Shown here in pieces: positions 16,698 through 25,707 of a DNA stretch of 63,304 nt. How positions within the stretch are numbered: position 1 is the stretch's first letter; each line of letters begins with the position of its first letter. This DNA comes from Acetobacteraceae bacterium (GTDB lineage Bacteria; Pseudomonadota; Alphaproteobacteria; Acetobacterales; Acetobacteraceae), in NCBI GenBank assembly GCA_027451405.1, contig DAIDJM010000018.1, positions 1 to 63,304 on the forward strand, in the 5' to 3' direction. Made by a program: the position numbers and the translations under genes. The notes under the pieces are model-generated. The model searched no databases. It worked only from the letters and a program-made list of their open reading frames with translations, and was not told where the DNA came from.

Positions 16698-16712
16698 TGC
16701 GAATGCTTCGCA
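16698..16712 (-). promoter_or_regulatory. Candidate Irr/iron-response operator upstream of mbfA
   Basis: TGCGAATGCTTCGCA is a near-perfect palindrome with core GAA-N3-TTC, as in iron-control elements bound by Irr in alphaproteobacteria (TTAGAA-N3-TTCTAA type). It lies 52 bp upstream of the mbfA start and just upstream of the proposed -35. The flanks differ from the rhizobial consensus. Confidence 0.5.
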
Positions 16713-16715
16713 GAA

Positions 16716-17864
16716 TCAGCCGGCGCCGAACAGGCGGCCGAACAGGCCGGTCTTCTTTTTCGGCGCGGGCGGCGGCTCGGGCGGCAGTTCGAAGGGCAGC
16801 GGCGGCGGGCCGGAGCGCGCCGCGAGCGCGGCGAGCGGGAGATCCTCCTCGCCGGCGGTGATCGGGGCGAAGGTCTCGGCGGGCGGCGTTTCGGGTTCGG
16901 GCGCGGCAGGCTCTGGGGCAGCGGGCTCGGGCGCGACGGGTTGGGGCGCGGCGGGTTCGGGCGTGGCCGGTGCGGCGGTGGCCTCCGGAGTCGGTTCGTG
17001 GGCGGGAGACGTGACTTCCGGGGCGGGAGCGGTCGCTTCGGGAGCGGTTTGCGGCCGCGGCTGCGGGCCGTTGCCGGGATAGGCGAGATAGAGCCGGCAA
17101 TAACGCTCGAACGTGGAGGTCTCGCCCGCGGGGAAGGCGTATTCGGTCGCGGGGCCGGCATAGGTCAGGCCGAAATGGGCGATCACGCCGGGGTGGAGCG
17201 GCTGTTCGGCGCCCACGGCCTCGAGTTTGGCGAGCGCGGCGTCGGTTGGCTCCGGAAGACCGAGGCGCGCAAGCAGTTCGCGGCCGATCGCGCGCAGGAG
17301 CGAGCCGTCGGCGCGGCCGCGGGAGATGAACAGGCGCTCGGTCCGGAAGCGGGTTTCGATCAGCGGCGCGAGCGCGAAGCCGGTCCGCTCGTCGAGCTGG
17401 CGGGCGGCGCGGAGGGCCTGCTCGAGCTTGCGGTCCAGCCCGGCGGTGCTGGCGATGTCGAGGGCCAGGTAGCGGCGCACGGCCTCATCGGGCGGCACGC
17501 CATCGGCCCGCATCGCCTCGAGCGCGCTGTCGCCGTGCTCGAGGCCGAACGGGCCCGGCGGATGGGCCTGGTTGGCGCGGTTGAGCGGGTGCTGGCGGCC
17601 GGTATGGGGAAAAAGGAAATCCGCCGAAACCGCCGGATAGAGGACCACGCGGGCGCCTTGCTTGCGGGCCGCCTCGGGGATGGCGAGGTTGCCGCTGGTC
17701 TCGAGGGCGAGGTGGGTGACGCCCTGGAGTTCGTCGAGCTGTCGGGGTGAGAAGACGCGCACCTCGTCGCCGGGGAGCAGGGCGCGGAGCCAGCGGCCGA
17801 GCGCGACGCGGTTGAAGCCGCCGACGATCGCGATCCGGCGCTTCGTGGTTGAACTGTCACCCAT
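16716..17864 (-). CDS. WcbI-like polysaccharide biosynthesis protein with Pro/Ala-rich tail
   Basis: 382 residues. Residues ~8-260 resemble the WcbI family of capsule-associated putative acetyltransferases: RRIAIVGGFNRVALGRWLRA near the start, then VVLYPAVSADFLFPHTGRQH. The match is by motif feel and not certain. Residues ~265-345 are low-complexity Pro/Ala/Glu with repeats of the APEP type. The tail ends in a basic stretch (PAPKKKTGLFGRLFGAG) that could contact membrane or another protein. It is divergent from hldE with a 72-bp gap, fitting an envelope polysaccharide role. Confidence 0.55.
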   Translation of the reverse strand: MGDSSTTKRRIAIVGGFNRVALGRWLRALLPGDEVRVFSPRQLDELQGVTHLALETSGNLAIPEAARKQGARVVLYPAVSADFLFPHTGRQHPLNRANQAHPPGPFGLEHGDSALEAMRADGVPPDEAVRRYLALDIASTAGLDRKLEQALRAARQLDERTGFALAPLIETRFRTERLFISRGRADGSLLRAIGRELLARLGLPEPTDAALAKLEAVGAEQPLHPGVIAHFGLTYAGPATEYAFPAGETSTFERYCRLYLAYPGNGPQPRPQTAPEATAPAPEVTSPAHEPTPEATAAPATPEPAAPQPVAPEPAAPEPAAPEPETPPAETFAPITAGEEDLPLAALAARSGPPPLPFELPPEPPPAPKKKTGLFGRLFGAG

Positions 17865-17936
17865 CGCCCGGTCCCCGCCGATTGCCGCAGCGCAGCGGAT
17901 CGCTGAAAATGGGGGCCGGGGTCAAGGATCGGGGCG

Positions 17937-19370
17937 ATGGATTTTTCGCGGTTGACCGTGCTCTGTGTCGGCGACGTCATGCTCGACCGGTTCCGGCATG
18001 GCGATATCGAGCGCATCTCGCCGGAAGCGCCGGTGCCGGTGATCCGGCTGCGCGAGACGCGCGAGATGGCCGGCGGCGCGGGCAATGTCGCGAGCAATGT
18101 GGCGAGCCTCGGCGGCACCGCGATCCTGGTCGGGCTGGTGGGGACGGACCGGCGCGGCGAGCGGCTGCGGGCGCTGCTCGATAGGCAGAAAGGGATCGCC
18201 CCGGCGCTGGCGGTGAGCGCGGGGCGGCCGACCATTTGCAAGACCCGGTTCGTCGCGGGGCGGCAGCAGGTGGTGCGCGCGGACGAGGAGAGTGCCGCGC
18301 CGCTCGATGGCGCGGAGGAGGACGCGGTGATCGCGGCGCTCGAGGCCAATCTGGCGCCGGCGGATGCGATCGTGCTGTCGGATTACGGCAAGGGGCTGCT
18401 CACGCCGCGCGTGGTGGCGCATGCGGTGGCGGCGGCGCGGGCCCGGAATGTTCCGGTGTTTGTCGATCCGAAGACACGGGATTTCGCGCGCTACCGGGGC
18501 GCCACCTGCATCACACCCAATCTGCGGGAGCTGCGCGAGGCGGCGGGGGCGCCGGTCGCGAGCGAGGCCGAGATCGAGGCGGCGGGACGCGCGCTGCTCG
18601 CGGCGGCGGAGGCGGAGGCGATCCTGGTGACGCGCTCGGAGAAAGGCATGCTGCTCGTGGAGCGCGACCGGCCGGCGGTCGCGGTGTCGGCGCGGGCGCG
18701 GGAAGTGTTCGACGTCTCGGGCGCGGGAGATACGGTGATCGCGGCGCTGGCGCTGGCACGGGCGGATGGGCGCACGCTGGCGCAGGCGATGCACATCGCC
18801 AATGCCGCGGCGGGTGTGGTGGTGAGCAAGCTCGGCACGGCGACCGCGAATATCGGCGAAGTGTTGCATGAACTCGCGGCGGGCGACGAGAGCGTGGCGC
18901 CGCCGGTGCCGGGGCTGCAGCCGCGGGAGCGGGCTCGGGAAATCGTGGCGCACTGGAAAGCGCAAGGGCTCAGCGTGGGTTTCACCAACGGGTGCTTCGA
19001 TATCCTGCATCCGGGGCACGTGGCGCTGCTCGCGGCGGCGCGGCGCGAATGCGACCGGCTGGTGGTGGCGCTGAACACCGATGCGAGCGTGCAGCGGCTG
19101 AAAGGGCCGACCCGGCCGGTCAATGCGCTCGAACAGCGCGCGCAGGTGATGGCGGCGATCCGCTATGTCGATTGCGTGGTCGCGTTCGGCGAGGACACGC
19201 CCTACGAGCTGATCGCCGATCTGCGGCCGGATGTGCTGGTGAAGGGCGCCGATTACACGGTCGCGACCGTGGTCGGGGCCGATCTGGTGCAGAGCGCGGG
19301 GGGGCGCGTGGTGCTGGCGGAGCTCGTGCCGGGCCAGTCGACCACGGGCATCATCGCGCGCATGCGCTGA
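17937..19370 (+). CDS. hldE: Bifunctional heptose 7-phosphate kinase / heptose 1-phosphate adenylyltransferase
   Basis: 477 residues. The N-terminal ribokinase-type domain (about 1-320) has VGDVMLDRFRHGDIERISPE, GGAGNVASNVASLGG and the catalytic SGAGDT motif. The C-terminal nucleotidyltransferase (about 340-477) begins VGFTNGCFDILHPGHVALL with the HxGH motif and ends in the conserved VKGADYT/STTGII region. HldE makes the ADP-heptose precursor of the LPS inner core in the cytoplasm, so this organism makes heptose-containing LPS. It heads a plus-strand pair with the PAP2 gene. Confidence 0.96.
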   Translation: MDFSRLTVLCVGDVMLDRFRHGDIERISPEAPVPVIRLRETREMAGGAGNVASNVASLGGTAILVGLVGTDRRGERLRALLDRQKGIAPALAVSAGRPTICKTRFVAGRQQVVRADEESAAPLDGAEEDAVIAALEANLAPADAIVLSDYGKGLLTPRVVAHAVAAARARNVPVFVDPKTRDFARYRGATCITPNLRELREAAGAPVASEAEIEAAGRALLAAAEAEAILVTRSEKGMLLVERDRPAVAVSARAREVFDVSGAGDTVIAALALARADGRTLAQAMHIANAAAGVVVSKLGTATANIGEVLHELAAGDESVAPPVPGLQPRERAREIVAHWKAQGLSVGFTNGCFDILHPGHVALLAAARRECDRLVVALNTDASVQRLKGPTRPVNALEQRAQVMAAIRYVDCVVAFGEDTPYELIADLRPDVLVKGADYTVATVVGADLVQSAGGRVVLAELVPGQSTTGIIARMR

Positions 19371-19428
19371 TCGGCAATCTTTTCTCTCTAGGATCGCTCC
19401 GGCACGTGGGCGGTGCGGTGTTTCGGCA

Positions 19429-20001
19429 ATGCAGTTCATCACCGATTTTGCGGATCAGGCGGTGCTGCTGCCGCTCGCCGTGCTGATTGGCGTGGGCTGG
19501 GTCGCGGGCGGGTGGCGACGCGGCGCGATCATATGGGCGCTCTGCGTCGGCGGCGTGCTCGGGTTCATGCTGGTCGCGAAATTGATCGTGCTGGGCTGCG
19601 GCTTCGGGCACCTTTGGGATATCCATAGTCCGAGCGGGCACACGGCGGGCGCCGCCATGATCTATGGCGGGCTCGCCGCGATCGTGCTGCGGCGGTGGGT
19701 GCCGCTCGCGCCGGCGGTGGCGCTGGGCGCGCTGCCCCCTGCCCTGCTCGCGGCGGCGACCCGGCTCGCGCTGCATGTGCATACGCTTTCCGATGTTGGG
19801 TGCGGCGCGGTGGTCGGGCTTGCGGGCGCGCTGGTATTCGCGCGTCTCGCGGGCGCCATGCCGCGCATCGGGCGCGGTTTCCGGCCGGTGCTCGCGGCAG
19901 CGCTGCTGATGCTCCTGCTGCATGGGCATCGCGCCGAGGCGGAACCGCGCATTCTCTGGCTGGCGCACCATTTCTGGCCGTTTTCGGCCTGCGCCGACTA
20001 G
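19429..20001 (+). CDS. PAP2-family membrane phosphatase
   Basis: 190 residues with about five hydrophobic helices. The acid-phosphatase motifs are visible: SPSGHT (PSGH motif, about residues 66-71) and TRLALHVHTLSDV, an R-x5-H-x3-D motif. The first motif (K-x6-RP) is poorly kept near VAKLIVLG. PAP2 enzymes dephosphorylate lipid phosphates such as undecaprenyl pyrophosphate or phosphatidic acid at the periplasmic face. Position 58 bp after hldE suggests an envelope role. The C-terminus (EPRILWLAHHFWPFSACAD) is unusual and may be extra-membrane. Confidence 0.83.
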   Translation: MQFITDFADQAVLLPLAVLIGVGWVAGGWRRGAIIWALCVGGVLGFMLVAKLIVLGCGFGHLWDIHSPSGHTAGAAMIYGGLAAIVLRRWVPLAPAVALGALPPALLAAATRLALHVHTLSDVGCGAVVGLAGALVFARLAGAMPRIGRGFRPVLAAALLMLLLHGHRAEAEPRILWLAHHFWPFSACAD

Positions 20002-20030
20002 GGTGTTCGATCACAGGCGCGCGAGGGCGC

Positions 20031-20873
20031 TCAGCTCAGCGCGCGGAGCAGCCCGAGTTTTTCGAGCGGGAGCCAGAGATGGTTCGGCGCGTCCGGCACA
20101 TAGGTGGGACGGTCCTGAGGCTCGAGAACCGCGCCGGGGCGCAGCGGCACCGTGACATAGCCCCAGCCATCGAGCAGGGACGCGAGCCGGGCGCGATCGG
20201 CCATGGGCAGGATCTCGACGAACAGAGGCGGCCGCCAGCGCCGGACGGTCTCGTCCGCGCCGGCGAGCAGAGGGGCTTCATGGCCCTCGACATCCACCTT
20301 GATGAGCGCCACGGGCGGCTCGGGCGCATGGTGACGGAGCCAGGCATCCAGCGTGGTGACCGGCACCTGGTGAACCCCGCCATGGACGGACTTGAAGCCG
20401 GACTCGAGCGAGGCGCTGGTTTCGACCAGACCATGCTTCGGGTCGGGCAGATACAGCGCGGCCACTCCCTCGCGCTCGCTGAGCGCGCAGCCCGCGAGGT
20501 CGATACGAGAGCATAACTGACCGTTCGCGCTGACATTGTGCTCGAGCAATTCCCGCACCCCGGGATCGGGCTCGAAGGCGGCCACGCGCACCTCGCGCGA
20601 GGCGGCGGCTCCCAGCAGCGCATAGAAGCCGGTGTTGGCGCCGGCATCGACGATCAGGCCGCGCGCGGTGCGGGCGAAGGCGCGGAAGAGAGCCGGCATG
20701 GGCGGCTCGAAACTTTGCCAGCCGGTCGCGGCCGCCCGTTGCGCGACCTGATCCGGCCGGCCAGACGAACTCATCCGGATTTTCCGGATCGCGCCATCCG
20801 CCGGCAGGTCGATCACGAACCAGCCCTCGCTGCGTGCCGGCGCAGGCGGCAGGCGGGGGAAGGGCCAGCGCAT
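20031..20873 (-). CDS. FkbM-family methyltransferase
   Basis: 280 residues. A SAM-binding Rossmann core is visible: LIVDAGANTGFYALLGA (motif I, about residues 72-88), AAFEPDPGVRELLEHNV, and the FkbM signature LIKVDVEGHEAPLLAGA (about 193-209). The family O-methylates sugars of polysaccharides and glycolipids or antibiotics. ATG (20871-20873) overlaps the TGA of manC by one base (TGATG on the minus strand), so it is translated with manC and probably modifies a mannose-derived glycan. The longer frame upstream belongs to a shadow of manC. Confidence 0.87.
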   Translation of the reverse strand: MRWPFPRLPPAPARSEGWFVIDLPADGAIRKIRMSSSGRPDQVAQRAAATGWQSFEPPMPALFRAFARTARGLIVDAGANTGFYALLGAAASREVRVAAFEPDPGVRELLEHNVSANGQLCSRIDLAGCALSEREGVAALYLPDPKHGLVETSASLESGFKSVHGGVHQVPVTTLDAWLRHHAPEPPVALIKVDVEGHEAPLLAGADETVRRWRPPLFVEILPMADRARLASLLDGWGYVTVPLRPGAVLEPQDRPTYVPDAPNHLWLPLEKLGLLRALS

Positions 20874-22309
20874 CACTGCCGCCCGTAGGTATCCTCGATG
20901 CGGACGATGTCGTCCTCGCCGAGATAGCTGCCGGATTGCACTTCGATGAGCGTCAGCGGAATGCGGCCCGGGTTGGACAGCCGATGCACGGTGCCGAGCG
21001 GTAGATAGACACTTTCGTTCTCCCGCAGCAATATATCTTCGCCGTCGCGATGCACGATCGCCGTGCCGGCGACCACCACCCAATGTTCGGCGCGGTGGAA
21101 ATGTTTTTGCAGGCTGAGCTTCTCGCCGGGCTTCACCAGGATGCGCTTGACCTGGAAGCGATCGCCCGCGATCAGGCTTTCGTACCAGCCCCAGGGGCGA
21201 TAGACGCGGCTGTGCGAGGCACCCTCGTGGCGGCCAGCGGCGCGCAGCTTCTCGACGATCGCCTTCACGTCCTGCGCGCGGTCGCGATGCATGGCGAGCA
21301 CCGCATCCTCGGTGGTCACGACGACGGCGTCATGAAGCCCGACGACCGCGGTGAGCATGCCGTCGCTGCGAACGTAACAATCGCGGCAGGCATCGAGCAG
21401 CACGTCACCGGAGGCGACGTTGCCGGCCTCGTCCTTGGCGCCGATTTCCCAGAGCGCGTTCCAGCTCCCGACATCGGACCAGCCGATATCGGCCGGCACC
21501 ACGGCGGCCCGGCTGGTGCGCTCGGCGATCGCGTAGTCGATGCTGATATTGGGGCTCGCGGCGAAGGCCTCGCGGCCGAGCCGGATGAAATCGAGATCCT
21601 CGCGGCGGGTGTCGAGCGCGGCCCGCACGGCTTGCAGCACGCGCGGCGCGTGTTGTTCCATCTCAGCAATCAAAGTCGCCGCAGTAAAGACGAACATGCC
21701 GGAATTCCAGAGATGGTCGCCGTCGGCGGCGAAGCGCGCGGCGGTGGCGGCGTCGGGCTTCTCGCGGAAGCGGCGGACCGCGAAGGCGCCTTCTATTCGC
21801 GCGAGCGGCTCACCTTTTTCGATGTAGCCATAGCCGGTTTCGGGCCGTTCGGGCTTCATGCCGAACGTGACGATGGCGCCGGCGCGGGCCGCTTCGGTCG
21901 CAGCCTCGAGCGCTTCGAGCAGGCGGGCCGGTTTGGTGATGGCGGCGTCGGCGGCCATCATCCAGAGCACGGATTGCGGATCGGTCTCGGCGACGAGCAG
22001 GGCAGCGGCGGCGATCGCCGGGGCGCTGTTGCGGCCGCAGGGCTCGAGCAGGATGCGGGCGCCCTCGATCCCGGCCTCGCGCATCTGCTCGGCGATCAGG
22101 AAGCGATGCTCTTCGTTGCAGACGATGACCGGCGGCGCGAAGCCGGGGCCACGGGCGCGGAGCGCGGTCTCCTGGAGAAGCGAGCGGGCGGAGACCAGCG
22201 GCCAGAGCTGCTTGGGGAAGCTTTCGCGGGAGACCGGCCAGAGCCGGGTGCCGGAACCGCCGGAGAGAATGACGGGCACGGTGGTGAGCGTGTTCGTGAG
22301 GGCATCCAT
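20873..22309 (-). CDS. manC: Mannose-1-phosphate guanylyltransferase / mannose-6-phosphate isomerase
   Basis: 478 residues from ATG 22309 (AGGTGA six bases upstream); a GTG at 22318 is the alternative. Nucleotidyltransferase domain: VPVILSGGSGTRLWPVSRES with FPKQLWPL, and the GFPxx loop region EKPDAATAARF. Type II PMI cupin domain at the C-terminus: RPWGWYESLIAG, VKPGEKLSLQKHFHRAEHW and RIPLTLIEVQSGSYLGEDDI. It converts fructose-6-P via mannose-6-P and mannose-1-P to GDP-mannose for polysaccharide synthesis. Cotranscribed with the FkbM gene. Confidence 0.95.
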   Translation of the reverse strand: MDALTNTLTTVPVILSGGSGTRLWPVSRESFPKQLWPLVSARSLLQETALRARGPGFAPPVIVCNEEHRFLIAEQMREAGIEGARILLEPCGRNSAPAIAAAALLVAETDPQSVLWMMAADAAITKPARLLEALEAATEAARAGAIVTFGMKPERPETGYGYIEKGEPLARIEGAFAVRRFREKPDAATAARFAADGDHLWNSGMFVFTAATLIAEMEQHAPRVLQAVRAALDTRREDLDFIRLGREAFAASPNISIDYAIAERTSRAAVVPADIGWSDVGSWNALWEIGAKDEAGNVASGDVLLDACRDCYVRSDGMLTAVVGLHDAVVVTTEDAVLAMHRDRAQDVKAIVEKLRAAGRHEGASHSRVYRPWGWYESLIAGDRFQVKRILVKPGEKLSLQKHFHRAEHWVVVAGTAIVHRDGEDILLRENESVYLPLGTVHRLSNPGRIPLTLIEVQSGSYLGEDDIVRIEDTYGRQ

Positions 22310-22329
22310 TTCGTTCACCTTCGGCGGTA

Positions 22330-22363
22330 TTGAGGGCAGAGCCCCCTCTCGTTGCTATACAAT
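22330..22363 (+). promoter_or_regulatory. Candidate promoter for the M20 amidohydrolase gene
   Basis: TATACAAT at 22356-22363 is a good -10 and ends 6 bases before the ATG at 22370, so transcription could begin at the start codon (leaderless). The best -35, TTGAGG at 22330-22335, has a long ~20-bp spacer. Confidence 0.35.
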
Positions 22364-22369
22364 GCTCCC

Positions 22370-23545
22370 ATGAGAAACGACATCGCCGCCGCCATCGCCG
22401 CGACCGCCGCGCGCCTCGAGCCGCTGCTGATCGACATACGGCGCGACCTCCACGCGCACCCTGAACTTGCGTTCGAGGAGCACCGCACCGCCGCCCGGGT
22501 CAGCGCCGAACTCGGGAAGCTCGGAATCGCGCACCAGAACGGCGTGGGCCGCACCGGCGTGGTTGCCACGATTCCAGGCGGCCGCCCCGGTCCCACGATC
22601 GTGATCCGCGGCGACATGGATGCGCTGCCGATCGAGGAGCGCACCGGCCTGCCCTTTGCGAGCCAGGCGCCCGGCCGCATGCATGCCTGCGGCCATGATG
22701 TGCATACCGCGACGCTGCTCGGCGTCGCCGGCGTGCTGCGCGATCTGGCGCCGGAGCTGCGCGGCACCGTGCGGCTGCTGTTCCAGCCGGCGGAGGAAAT
22801 CCTCGGCGGCGCGGCCGCGATGATCGAGGACGGCGCGCTGGACGGCGCCGACCTGGCGCTCGGCTTCCACAATCATCCCGATATGCCGGCCGGGCAGTTC
22901 GCGACGGTGCGGGGCGCGACCTACGCCGCCTGCGACCGGTTCCGGCTCGGGCTGCACGGCGTGTCCGGGCACGCGGCCTATCCTCACACCACGGTCGATC
23001 CGATCGTGGCGGCGGCCGCGCTGATTTCGGCGCTGCAGAGCGTGGTGTCGCGCGAGGTCGGGCCGCTCGACCCCTGCGTGGTCACGGTGGGCGCGATCCA
23101 TGGCGGCACCGTGCACAATATCATTCCGGACAATTGTGAATTGCTCGGCACCGTGCGGACGCTGCGGCCGGAGGTGCGCGCGCGGGCCGAGGCGGCGCTG
23201 CGGCGGCATGTCGCCGGGATCGCCTCGGCCTACCGGGTGGAAGCGGCGTTCGACTGGCTGCCGGGCGTGCCGCCGACGCGCAATGACGAGGCGGTGCGCG
23301 CCGGGACGATGCGGGCGGTGGGCGCGCAGCTCGGCGACGTGGCCGGCGAGGGAGAGCCGAGCCTGGGAGCCGAGGATTTCGCCCTCATCGCCGAGAGGGT
23401 GCCGAGTTGCGTGCTGCGCATCGGCTCAGGTGCGCCGGGACGCGACGATCATTTGCATAATTCGGGCTACCAGCCGGACGAAACCTGCATCGCGCTGGGC
23501 GCGCAGGCGCTCGCGCGCGCCGCGGTCGAGCTGCTGGCGGGGTGA
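22370..23545 (+). CDS. M20 family amidohydrolase (hippurate hydrolase-like)
   Basis: 391 residues. Di-metal peptidase motifs: RRDLHAHPELAFEEHRTA, RGDMDALPIEE, RMHACGHDVHTATLLG, FQPAEEILGGA and a C-terminal HLHNSGYQPDE. The dimerisation domain insertion begins near GVSGHAAYPHTTVDPI. Such enzymes hydrolyse N-acyl amino acids (hippurate, N-acetyl or indole-acetyl conjugates). The start is set at ATG 22370 because it has a TATACAAT box directly upstream; a TTG at 22352 is less likely. Cytoplasmic, no signal peptide. The real substrate cannot be told. Confidence 0.92.
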   Translation: MRNDIAAAIAATAARLEPLLIDIRRDLHAHPELAFEEHRTAARVSAELGKLGIAHQNGVGRTGVVATIPGGRPGPTIVIRGDMDALPIEERTGLPFASQAPGRMHACGHDVHTATLLGVAGVLRDLAPELRGTVRLLFQPAEEILGGAAAMIEDGALDGADLALGFHNHPDMPAGQFATVRGATYAACDRFRLGLHGVSGHAAYPHTTVDPIVAAAALISALQSVVSREVGPLDPCVVTVGAIHGGTVHNIIPDNCELLGTVRTLRPEVRARAEAALRRHVAGIASAYRVEAAFDWLPGVPPTRNDEAVRAGTMRAVGAQLGDVAGEGEPSLGAEDFALIAERVPSCVLRIGSGAPGRDDHLHNSGYQPDETCIALGAQALARAAVELLAG

Positions 23546-23639
23546 GCGAAACGTAAGAACCCAGGCGGGGTCACGCGTTTTTTGCGGGACAGGGACGCCG
23601 GTGCCGCCTAACTTCGGGTCAACCAACCGGAGGAGGATC

Positions 23640-24503
23640 ATGGGCCAGGTCGCTGCCACCAAGCATCCCGCCGAATGGTTGATCGCGCGGGCACAGTTCG
23701 TCGTGCCGCAGCTCGGACAGGAGCTCGCCGGCCTGCCCCCGCCGCAGGCGCGGCGGGCAAGCCCCGCCATCATCGGCATCGCGTTGCGGCGCGGGTGGGA
23801 GGATTTCCTCGCCTGCCGTTCGGACGTGATCTCGATCTGCGTGATGTATCCCATGGTCGGCCTCGTGCTCGGCTACGCGCTGCTCGGGCATGGGCTCCTG
23901 CCGCTCGCTTTTCCGCTGATCGCGGGATTCGCCCTGCTCGGACCGCTGTTCGCGACCGGACTTTATGAAATGAGCCGCCGACGGGAGCAGGGATTGTCCG
24001 CGGACTGGGTGTCGGCCTTCCGCGCCTTCCGCTCCCCCGCGATCGCCTCGATTTTGTTGCTGGGCGCTTTCCTGCTGCTGATTTTCGCGATCTGGCTCGG
24101 TGTAGCCGAATTGATCTGGCGCGGTACGATGGGCCCGCTGGCGCCGGTCTCGATCGGCGGTTTCTTCCACGACGTGTTCGCAACCAGCCGGGGCCAGGCC
24201 ATGCTGGTGTCGGGCGTGGGGATCGGCGGGCTGTTCGCGCTCGCGGTGCTGGCGACCAACATCGTCTCGTTCCCACTGTTGCTTGACCGCAATATCGGCG
24301 CGGTCGAGGCGGTGCGGACTTCCTTGGGCGTGGCGGAGGAGAATCCGCGGCTGGTGCTGGCCTGGGGTGCGGTGGTCGCGGCGCTGCTCGCGATCGGCAG
24401 CGCAGCCATGCTGATCGGGCTCGCGGTGGTGATGCCGGTGCTGGGGCACGCGACCTGGCACCTCTACCGGCAAGTTCTGCCGGACCAGGAGACTGGCCGA
24501 TAA
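23640..24503 (+). CDS. DUF2189-family integral membrane protein
   Basis: 287 residues. About six hydrophobic helices follow a ~55-residue soluble N-terminus. Typical DUF2189 features: ALRRGWEDFLACRSDVISIC, LVLGYALLGHG, LLGPLFATGLYEMSRRREQG, and VLGHATWHLYRQVL at the end. Function is unknown in this family. The ATG is fixed by the strong GGAGGAGG nine bases upstream. The longer in-frame region before it is read-through from the M20 gene's 3' end. Confidence 0.85.
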   Translation: MGQVAATKHPAEWLIARAQFVVPQLGQELAGLPPPQARRASPAIIGIALRRGWEDFLACRSDVISICVMYPMVGLVLGYALLGHGLLPLAFPLIAGFALLGPLFATGLYEMSRRREQGLSADWVSAFRAFRSPAIASILLLGAFLLLIFAIWLGVAELIWRGTMGPLAPVSIGGFFHDVFATSRGQAMLVSGVGIGGLFALAVLATNIVSFPLLLDRNIGAVEAVRTSLGVAEENPRLVLAWGAVVAALLAIGSAAMLIGLAVVMPVLGHATWHLYRQVLPDQETGR

Positions 24504-24573
24504 TTCTACCCGTCTCCGCGGCGTCGCCTTCTGCGCTTATTGCATAAGCGCATGCTTTTCGACATGCTGAGGT

Positions 24574-25644
24574 GTGATTACGCGCCGGCAATCGCTGACG
24601 CTTGCCGGCGCGGCGGCGTTGGTTCCGGGGCCGCTGCCGCTGCGGGAGGCGGCGGCGCAATGTGGCGTGCTTTATGGCGCGGCGGTTTCGGTGCGGGCGC
24701 TCGCGCGCGATCCCGCTTATGCCGCCTGCGTCGCGCGCGAATGCGCCATCGTGGTGCCGGATCTCGCGGCGAAGTTCGCGGCGACCGAGCCCGAAGATGG
24801 GCAATTCCAGTTCGCCGAACTCGATGCGTTCATGGCGTTCGCCGGCGCGCATCGCATGCGGGTGCGGCTGCATAATCTGGTCTGGGGCGTCTATAATCCG
24901 GCCTGGCTCGACTCGGCACTTCGCGCGGCGCGTGGTGATGCGGTGTTGCGCCAGCATATCGAGACCGTGGTTGGGCGCTATCGCGGGCGAGTGCTGGCCT
25001 GGGATGTGGTGAACGAGCCGTCCGATCCGCGCTGGAACGAAGCGGACGGGCTTGTGGCCCTTCCCTGGAAGCGGGCGCTGGGCGCGGGATATTTCGACGA
25101 GGCCTTCGCACTCGCGCATGGCGCCGACCCGAACGCGGTGCTGTTCGTCAATGACGATCTGCTGGAATATGCGGATGCCGCGAGCGCGGCGAAGCGCGAC
25201 GGCTATTTGCGGCTGATCGAAAAGGCGAGGCGGCGCGGTGCGCCGCTCGGCGGATTCGGTCTGGAAGCGCATTTGCGGCCGGAACGTCCGTTCGCGCCGG
25301 GGCCATATCGCCGGTTTTTGTCGGAGCTCGCCGGCATGGGCCTCGTGCTGCACGTCACCGAACTCGATGTGTGCGACCGCACGATGCCGCCCGGCATTGG
25401 CCCGCGGGACGCGGAGATCGCCGCGTGTGCGAAGGCGTTCCTGGATGTCGTGCTCGATGAGAGCGCCGTTCGGGCCGTACTGACCTGGGGCATCACCACG
25501 CGCTATTCGTGGCTTGCGACCACGCCCGACATGCGCCGTCCGGATGGCCTGCCGCCGCGCGGCCTGCCGCTTGATACGGCTTTGCAGCAGACGGGAATGC
25601 GGAGGGCTCTGCTGGACGCCTTCGCCGCCGCCCCTTCAAGATAG
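24574..25644 (+). CDS. GH10-family endo-beta-1,4-xylanase-like enzyme, Tat signal
   Basis: 356 residues from GTG 24574. The N-terminus (TRRQSLTLAGAAALVPGP) has a twin-arginine signal. The GH10 fold is recognisable. Acid/base Glu148 sits in AWDVVNEPSDPRWNE and nucleophile Glu263 in LVLHVTELDV, with WGITTRYSWL near the end. Compact for GH10, no carbohydrate-binding module. It is convergent with the glycan operon at 25708-33004, so it may trim or remodel that polysaccharide rather than digest plant xylan; that is inference. The gap before it has no clear promoter. Confidence 0.88.
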   Translation: MITRRQSLTLAGAAALVPGPLPLREAAAQCGVLYGAAVSVRALARDPAYAACVARECAIVVPDLAAKFAATEPEDGQFQFAELDAFMAFAGAHRMRVRLHNLVWGVYNPAWLDSALRAARGDAVLRQHIETVVGRYRGRVLAWDVVNEPSDPRWNEADGLVALPWKRALGAGYFDEAFALAHGADPNAVLFVNDDLLEYADAASAAKRDGYLRLIEKARRRGAPLGGFGLEAHLRPERPFAPGPYRRFLSELAGMGLVLHVTELDVCDRTMPPGIGPRDAEIAACAKAFLDVVLDESAVRAVLTWGITTRYSWLATTPDMRRPDGLPPRGLPLDTALQQTGMRRALLDAFAAAPSR

Positions 25645-25702
25645 CGGGTCTGGGGCCTTCCGACCCCAGCGGGTGCAGGGCGGAGCCCTGCCCGCCGGAG
25701 GC
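25645..25702. repeat. B-type GC repeat, copy between convergent genes
   Basis: Starts GGGTCTGGGGCCTTCCGACC, one change in hairpin 1, then GCAGGGC/GCCCTGC as hairpin 2 and the GCCGGAGG end. Between the GH10 and ugd stop codons it may act as a bidirectional terminator. Confidence 0.8.
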
Positions 25703-25707
25703 GCGCC

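Noticed and set aside
16900-17060. Pro/Ala repeats in the WcbI-like gene as a tandem repeat or CRISPR-like array
   Set aside because: Irregular degenerate codons for a Pro/Ala linker, with no constant repeat-spacer structure.
24541-24573. Short palindromic-looking GCATAAGCGCATGC before the GH10 gene
   Set aside because: Imperfect and short, no conserved context; not enough for an operator call.
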